In this document: in pieces, positions 59,670 through 64,000 of the stretch
Numbering within the stretch: the first letter of the stretch is position 1
How the letters are laid out: each line of letters starts with the position of its first letter
Assembly: GCA_015680905.1 (NCBI GenBank)
Contig: CM027378.1
Location: 43,869,001 to 43,933,000, forward strand
Source of the DNA: Coptis chinensis
Taxonomy: Eukaryota > Streptophyta > Magnoliopsida > Ranunculales > Ranunculaceae
DNA length: 64,000 nucleotides
Direction of reading: 5' to 3'
Notes under the pieces: model-generated
Told to the model about the DNA's origin: nothing
Databases searched by the model: none
The model's input: only the letters and a program-made list of their open reading frames with translations
Program-made: the position numbers and the translations under genes

Positions 59670-60814
59670 TGATAAGTGCTCAAAAGTAATGATTTATAAC
59701 CCCAATAATGTATATGTTAGTCTCAATTTTATATTTAAATATTCTAATATGATATAATTTGAGTTTTTGTAGGTCAAAGAACCTAAATATGAAATATGGA
59801 GGGAAAATAAGTCAAACAAGTCAAAAAGGAGTCACTGGGAATTACAGCTAAAGGCCTAGGGCAAAAATGTCATATTTGTCTCCATAAGTGCCAAGCCTAA
59901 TAGGACTCTAAAAGAGGATAATAATTGAGTTAGAAGAGTCTTCAATCTGATCTCAAAGCCTTAATTTCGACTTCATAGGAAGATGAGATCAACATGGAAA
60001 AGAAGTCAGAGTTTCACAATAATTAGGAAACTGAAAGCTGTCAGAAGCTGCAGCTTGGGAAATAGCCTGTAGGGCAAAGTGGGACACGTCCAACTTTGGT
60101 TCAACCGAATTTAACTTTTTTAGGATTGCTTCTAGAAAGATTACAGAGAGTTTTACACCAAATAAACATAGGATTCTGATCTCTATCCAGACGAGCATGT
60201 AAGCCAATATATAAGGCACAAAAGTCTCAGTTTACATCATCTAGGAAATTTAGTGTTTGCATCTTAGATCTAGAATTAAGAAAGAAGAAAGTTTAGACAT
60301 TTTCACCATTAATAGCTATAAAGATTATTCCTTTTCATATTGTGTTCATAGCATAGTATGAGGGGCTAATCTCCCTTCTCTTGGGAGGGGAGATGAAGCC
60401 TTTTTCGTATGTTTTAGTTTAGTTCTTCTTCTATCATGTTTTAGTTTAAATCCTTCATTGAGTTTCTTCTTATTCGTCCACTGATTTAACGCTCCTGTGG
60501 AGGTTAGGAGGTCTTAAGGTAATTCAAGATTGTGTAGAGCCAAATACCACAAACCCTAGATTCTTTTCTTCTAGTTTTAAGTGTTCTAGTGTGATGATTG
60601 GATTCTTTATGGCACCTCAATTAGTTCTATGGTTAATGCCACATGTGGATTTTCCATGGCACCTAGAGTTGTATATTGAATGCCACTTAAAGCACAATTT
60701 GGTTAGATAGAAGATATCATTGGAGATTGAAGAAGTATTTGATGGAAAGATAGAAAGCACGTTGAAAGCCACATATTATTATCATGGTTATGAGCATAAG
60801 GTTTGTAGGTATGG
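59670..60814 (+). repeat. 3' LTR of the right A unit, truncated
   Basis: It matches 35995-37144 with about 2% difference, then stops at GTAGGTATGG. The next base belongs to element M. Roughly 375 bp of LTR are missing. Confidence 0.88.
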
Positions 60815-61310
60815 AAAACCAGTAACAAGTTAAATATATTTGGGGGAATTCGAAAATCCCCCACTGGGTCTGCAAGAACAATGCACGACTTAGGTCCATC
60901 AATCAGGGCTTTGTAAAAATAAGATAAAGGAGTCCCTGGTTTTTCAGCTAATGTTACAGGTGTGGTGTGTGAATTTCTAGATAGGTGTGTGGTATTGCGT
61001 CTACGATAAACAAGTATAGGTTTATGTGTACTAGATCTTAATCTCATACAAATTGAAGTCTAATATGCAAACAACCTATTTAAGCATGCAAAACAACCTG
61101 ATTATTACTAAAAATTAGTCTTCTTACAGCAAATGCGAGGATGTAAAGGGGGTGTTACCTGGATGCTTCTTTGCTACGCTTATGAATAGCGTCTTCAATA
61201 CAAATCTTAGTGTCTTGTAGAAGCTTGGAACACCGAACCAGCAAATATTTCGAACTAAGATATGACATATAACTAACTTGTAAAAGGGCAGAGCAATTGT
61301 GCTTACTTCA

Positions 61311-62149
61311 GAGGGCGTGCACGCTCAAATATAAGGTTACTAGGGCGCGTGCGCGCTGTAAAAGAAAACTGAAGAAAATGCAAACTTAGGTTACTGGAGG
61401 TCAGGGCACAGGCGCGCTCCAATATAGGTATAATAGGGCGTGTGCACGCTCCAAAAAATGTGAAATTTTTATAATAGTTTTCTAAGATGTCGAGCAAGTA
61501 GCCTATAAAATTTTAGAACAATCGGAGTTAGGAAAGTCCTTCTACTGCCCTGCAAAGTTTGTGACACAATACAAACAAACGAATGGTTAACCAATCAAAA
61601 CAGAGCTAAAATATGCCAAAAGTGTACTGGAGACTCCTGACAAATCTTGTGTGTTCTTGTTAAAATTTTAGAGCAATTGGAATTATACAAACCTTCCTTA
61701 TTTGCTGTTGTTCCATAAATTAAGTAGTGTTGCAAATCTGCAGAAATACATTGGAAACAATCTACTAGTTAGGTGGTCAAAACAAATAAAAAAAACTCTT
61801 CAAATTTTTACTGCAAACTCCTGACTTATGATAGATACTCCTGTAAAAATCTTAGAATTTTTGGAACTGCCTAAGTAACCCTACTCATCTATTTTTCCAG
61901 AAACTTACGATTTGAAAGCTGGAATGCAGCACTGTAAAGATCGTCTTAGTTCACTAGGTAAAACAACTAGGAAAAATCTAAAAAAAATCCAGTAAATCAA
62001 TAACACCTTAAGGATTATGTCTGAAAATTATCAGAATTTTCCGAAATTAAAAAAATATTTTTACCACAGTATTCGTCACTGTGATTCCGCAGTCTTAAGG
62101 GGGCGCGGGTGCACTCTATGCAAGGCAAAAGGGAGGGCGGGCACACTCT
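61311..62149 (-). repeat. Six GC-rich motifs in the M leader
   Basis: Copies of an AGGGCGYGTGCRCGCTC-like motif (plus strand) lie at about 61311-61326, 61342-61357, 61402-61420, 61435-61452, 62099-62115 and 62134-62149. They stand out in AT-rich surroundings and are partly self-complementary (GCGCGTGCGCGC). Confidence 0.75.
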
Positions 62150-62296
62150 TAGTTTTAAACAATGAATATCAAGTTTAAACAGTAATGAAAATGTGAGAAA
62201 CAAGAATGAAAAATTAAAAAGGTGGGTGGGTAGATAATGGGAGATTTCCCCTTAGATTCAAGCAATTGAATTCTTGTCTTGAAAGAGTTTAATTTA

Positions 62297-62308
62297 GCAG
62301 TGGCGCCA
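62297..62308 (-). other. Primer binding site (element M)
   Basis: Minus-strand TGGCGCCACTGC lies two bases inside the LTR end. It is tRNA-Asp-like, as in element A. Confidence 0.75.
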
Positions 62309-62310
62309 TT

Positions 62311-63718
62311 TGATAATCATAAAAACAATACTAGATTTCTATAACTTATTCTTACGTTATCAATTATTTATTTCCTACTCTCACATATATATTTATGCAA
62401 TATAAAAAGTACAGAATCATTATACTCTTAATTCTCTAAACTTAAACGAATTCAACTAATCAAACACAAGGAAACAGTTGTGAGAGCAATATTTATGGAT
62501 GTGAATTTATACTATGAAACTAAATATATGAATTTAACTTATACTAATTTAACTAAACCAATTGAATATGACTTGAATAAAATATGGAGAAGATTAGGGA
62601 GAGATTGAAATCTACTTCAATGGTTTCTAAACATGCTAGCATAGAGTTTGTTACGAAACCCTAATCTCTACGTTCAAACACAAGGTTCAAACAAAAATAT
62701 TAGACCTTTAATGATTCCTAATCAATTATGGTATCTCTTGTCATAACTAATTAACATAAGAGAAAGTTTGTTTTCCATTCTCATGGTAAAACTCACCATT
62801 CTCTAGTTTAGATTAAACTCTTCTTATTTCAAGTCAAGAAAAACTTAAACTTGAAGTTTTAACCAACAATTTTACACTACTATATCAAGTCTTCATCAAA
62901 GCTTCATTCAAACCCCTCTAATGGAGGTTTAGCTATGATTCATTAGACTATCATGGAATAAAGAATAAGAAGAAGACATAATTAAAGGAATAGTTGTATT
63001 AAAATAACTTGAGTGTTTAATGGTGGCTAGGCTAATAACATAAAACCTAAATTATATTAAACTAAAGGGAAGAAGTAGGAGAGAAGATAATATTAAACCC
63101 TAATTAAACTAAACTAAGTGGGAGAGAGAGAGAGAGAATATAGTTTTGCCTTAATCCTCTTTATATAGAAAATGGTTAGGTTTAAAATTTCATGCATGAG
63201 CTTTAGAGCTGTGTTTTGGGCCACTAAATCAAACCCAAAACCTAATTACTTAAGTCCAAAAAGGGTTTCTCTGCTAGAATTTATTACAACACCCTTTTTA
63301 GCCACTTTTACTATTCTGATTGGATCAAGGCCTAGACCATTAGAAATCTCTTTCCGAGCTGGTCGTTTTGACATATAATAGGCCTAATTCCAAGGTTCGA
63401 GTCCAAAGATATGGCATATTGAAGTTCTGTTGACTTTTCTGTTCTTTTTCTACCCGCATTGACTTTGACTTTTCAGCTTTGACTAGGCTTTAAACAGACT
63501 CTTTCTCCTTGAAACTTGGGCTTTAATCATAGAACTTCTCTACCAAGCAATTTGGCTCTTTTCTCTTGCAAGAGTGACTTATTTCTTCACATAATTGATT
63601 CCAAGACCTGAAATACACAAAAACACGTAAACAGTACTAACTCTTATTTATTATAAACATAATTGGCCTAAATGTAATACTATTAAGGGGTCAAAACTGT
63701 AGTTTTGGGCTCTTATCA
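62311..63718 (-). repeat. 5' LTR of element M
   Basis: It is 1408 bp. Minus-strand start TGATAAGAGCCC at 63718 and end ATGATTATCA at 62311. The core motif (plus strand GTCGTTTTGACATATAAT) is near 63362-63379. Confidence 0.9.
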
Positions 63719-64000
63719 AATATGAAGTGTGCAACCTTAAGCCTTAAATTCTTATTGTTCTTTGACTTTGATTATGTGGCTGATAAGAACTATGAATAAT
63801 TGATTCCAATCTTTAAAGATTTGGATACGTAGGCCGCTTTGAGCAAAAATGCATCTACTATATTATATATTAGTTTTTGTGATAAACGGTATGTGGAACT
63901 TGATTGTGCTCTTTCAAAGTGTTTCTCATCGATTGGGAGTATATTTTAATTCATGAGGCATTTAATTAATGTATTTCTCATAATTGAGAATTTTGATATA
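63719..64000. other. Right flank of element M, nothing recognised
   Basis: This is AT-rich sequence without a recognisable gene or element end. AATAT at 63719-63723 is the expected target-duplication copy. The other copy is lost because the far LTR of M is truncated. Confidence 0.5.

Larger units (their letters stand above)
33981..60814 (+). mobile_element. Tandem A elements sharing a middle LTR, inserted in M
   Basis: The order is: LTR fragment (33981-34612), 3' internal piece (34610-35994), complete LTR (35995-37519), long internal region (37520-59669, interrupted by N), and LTR cut at 60814. The left unit is a deletion derivative. The right unit, with N removed, would be about 12.6 kb. 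The LTRs differ by about 2% by eye, suggesting an age under roughly 1 million years. Gag and protease are present. No reverse transcriptase, RNase H or integrase is recognisable. It is broken in several places. Confidence 0.85.
60815..62310 (-). other. Element M: start of Gag and leader
   Basis: On the minus strand, Gag begins near 61047 (MRLRSSTHKPILVYRRRN) and runs to a CIVLADPVGDFRIPPNIFN segment at the junction with A. The leader (61048-62296) holds diverged repeats of about 155-190 bp related to those in A, and six copies of a GC-rich motif. The primer site is at 62297-62308. Confidence 0.75.
28977..63718 (-). mobile_element. Element M, minus-strand Ty3-type Gag-protease element, outermost of the nest
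   Basis: The 5' LTR is 62311-63718 and the 3' LTR is 28977-30277, which lacks roughly its last 90 bp. The primer site is 62297-62308. Gag begins near 61047. The retropepsin and a post-protease region lie at 32498-33416, and the 3' noncoding block at 30278-31640. The A elements (33981-60814) interrupt it inside gag, with loss of a large part of gag at that junction. No reverse transcriptase or integrase is seen. The two LTRs differ by about 6-8% by eye. At commonly used plant rates that suggests an age of roughly 2-3 million years, the oldest of the nest. It is clearly broken. Confidence 0.85.

Overview
This is a gene-poor, AT-rich stretch of a plant nuclear genome, most likely a eudicot. The evidence is many plant Ty3/gypsy-type LTR retroelements with tRNA-Asp-like primer sites, a Ty1/copia remnant, a CACTA transposon, hAT-like and PIF/Harbinger-like MITEs, and one small secreted cysteine-rich peptide gene of plant thionin-like type. 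There are no operons, CRISPR arrays or rRNA genes, and I recognised no tRNA gene. Letters W, X, Y, Z, V, M, A and N are my own labels for the elements.

Layout. 1-11176 is a pile of LTR elements: LTR W (minus, 1-244), the 3' part of element X (plus, 245-6277), the 3' end of element Y (plus, 6278 to about 7635) and the 5' end of element Z (minus, to 11176). 11177 to about 12660 is a copia remnant. 12661-26128 is the least retroelement-dense part. It holds a hAT-like MITE with a perfect 8-bp target duplication, a minisatellite of about 55-bp units, a CACTA element sitting inside a Harbinger-like MITE, and the thionin-like gene at 25021-25218 (minus), the only host gene I can support. 26129-28593 holds a probable solo LTR (V) and a roughly 620-bp element packed with 23-bp palindromes.

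From 28977 to 63718 there is a three-level nest. Element M (minus, LTRs 28977-30277 and 62311-63718) is interrupted by a plus-strand pair of A elements that share a middle LTR (33981-60814). A is in turn interrupted by element N (41218-53766), which has a perfect ATAGG target duplication. LTR divergence judged by eye rises outward (N about 1-2%, A about 2%, M about 6-8%), as the nesting order requires.

How the parts relate. M, A and N belong to one class of very long (about 12.5 kb where whole) Ty3-type elements. They show Gag, a zinc knuckle (seen in A) and a retropepsin, but no recognisable reverse transcriptase, RNase H or integrase. A and N carry, further downstream, two blocks resembling the plant transposon protein domain (Transposase_32). 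These elements therefore look non-autonomous, close in concept to TR-GAG elements. What is most conserved between X, N, M and A is not protein but noncoding structure: a three-hairpin module just upstream of the 3' LTR whose stems change in a compensatory way between families, a second compensated hairpin next to the polypurine tract, a repeated internal motif followed in several families by a G-rich tract, a shared LTR core motif, and leader repeats of about 180 bp. I regard this set of RNA/DNA elements as the most interesting content of the window.
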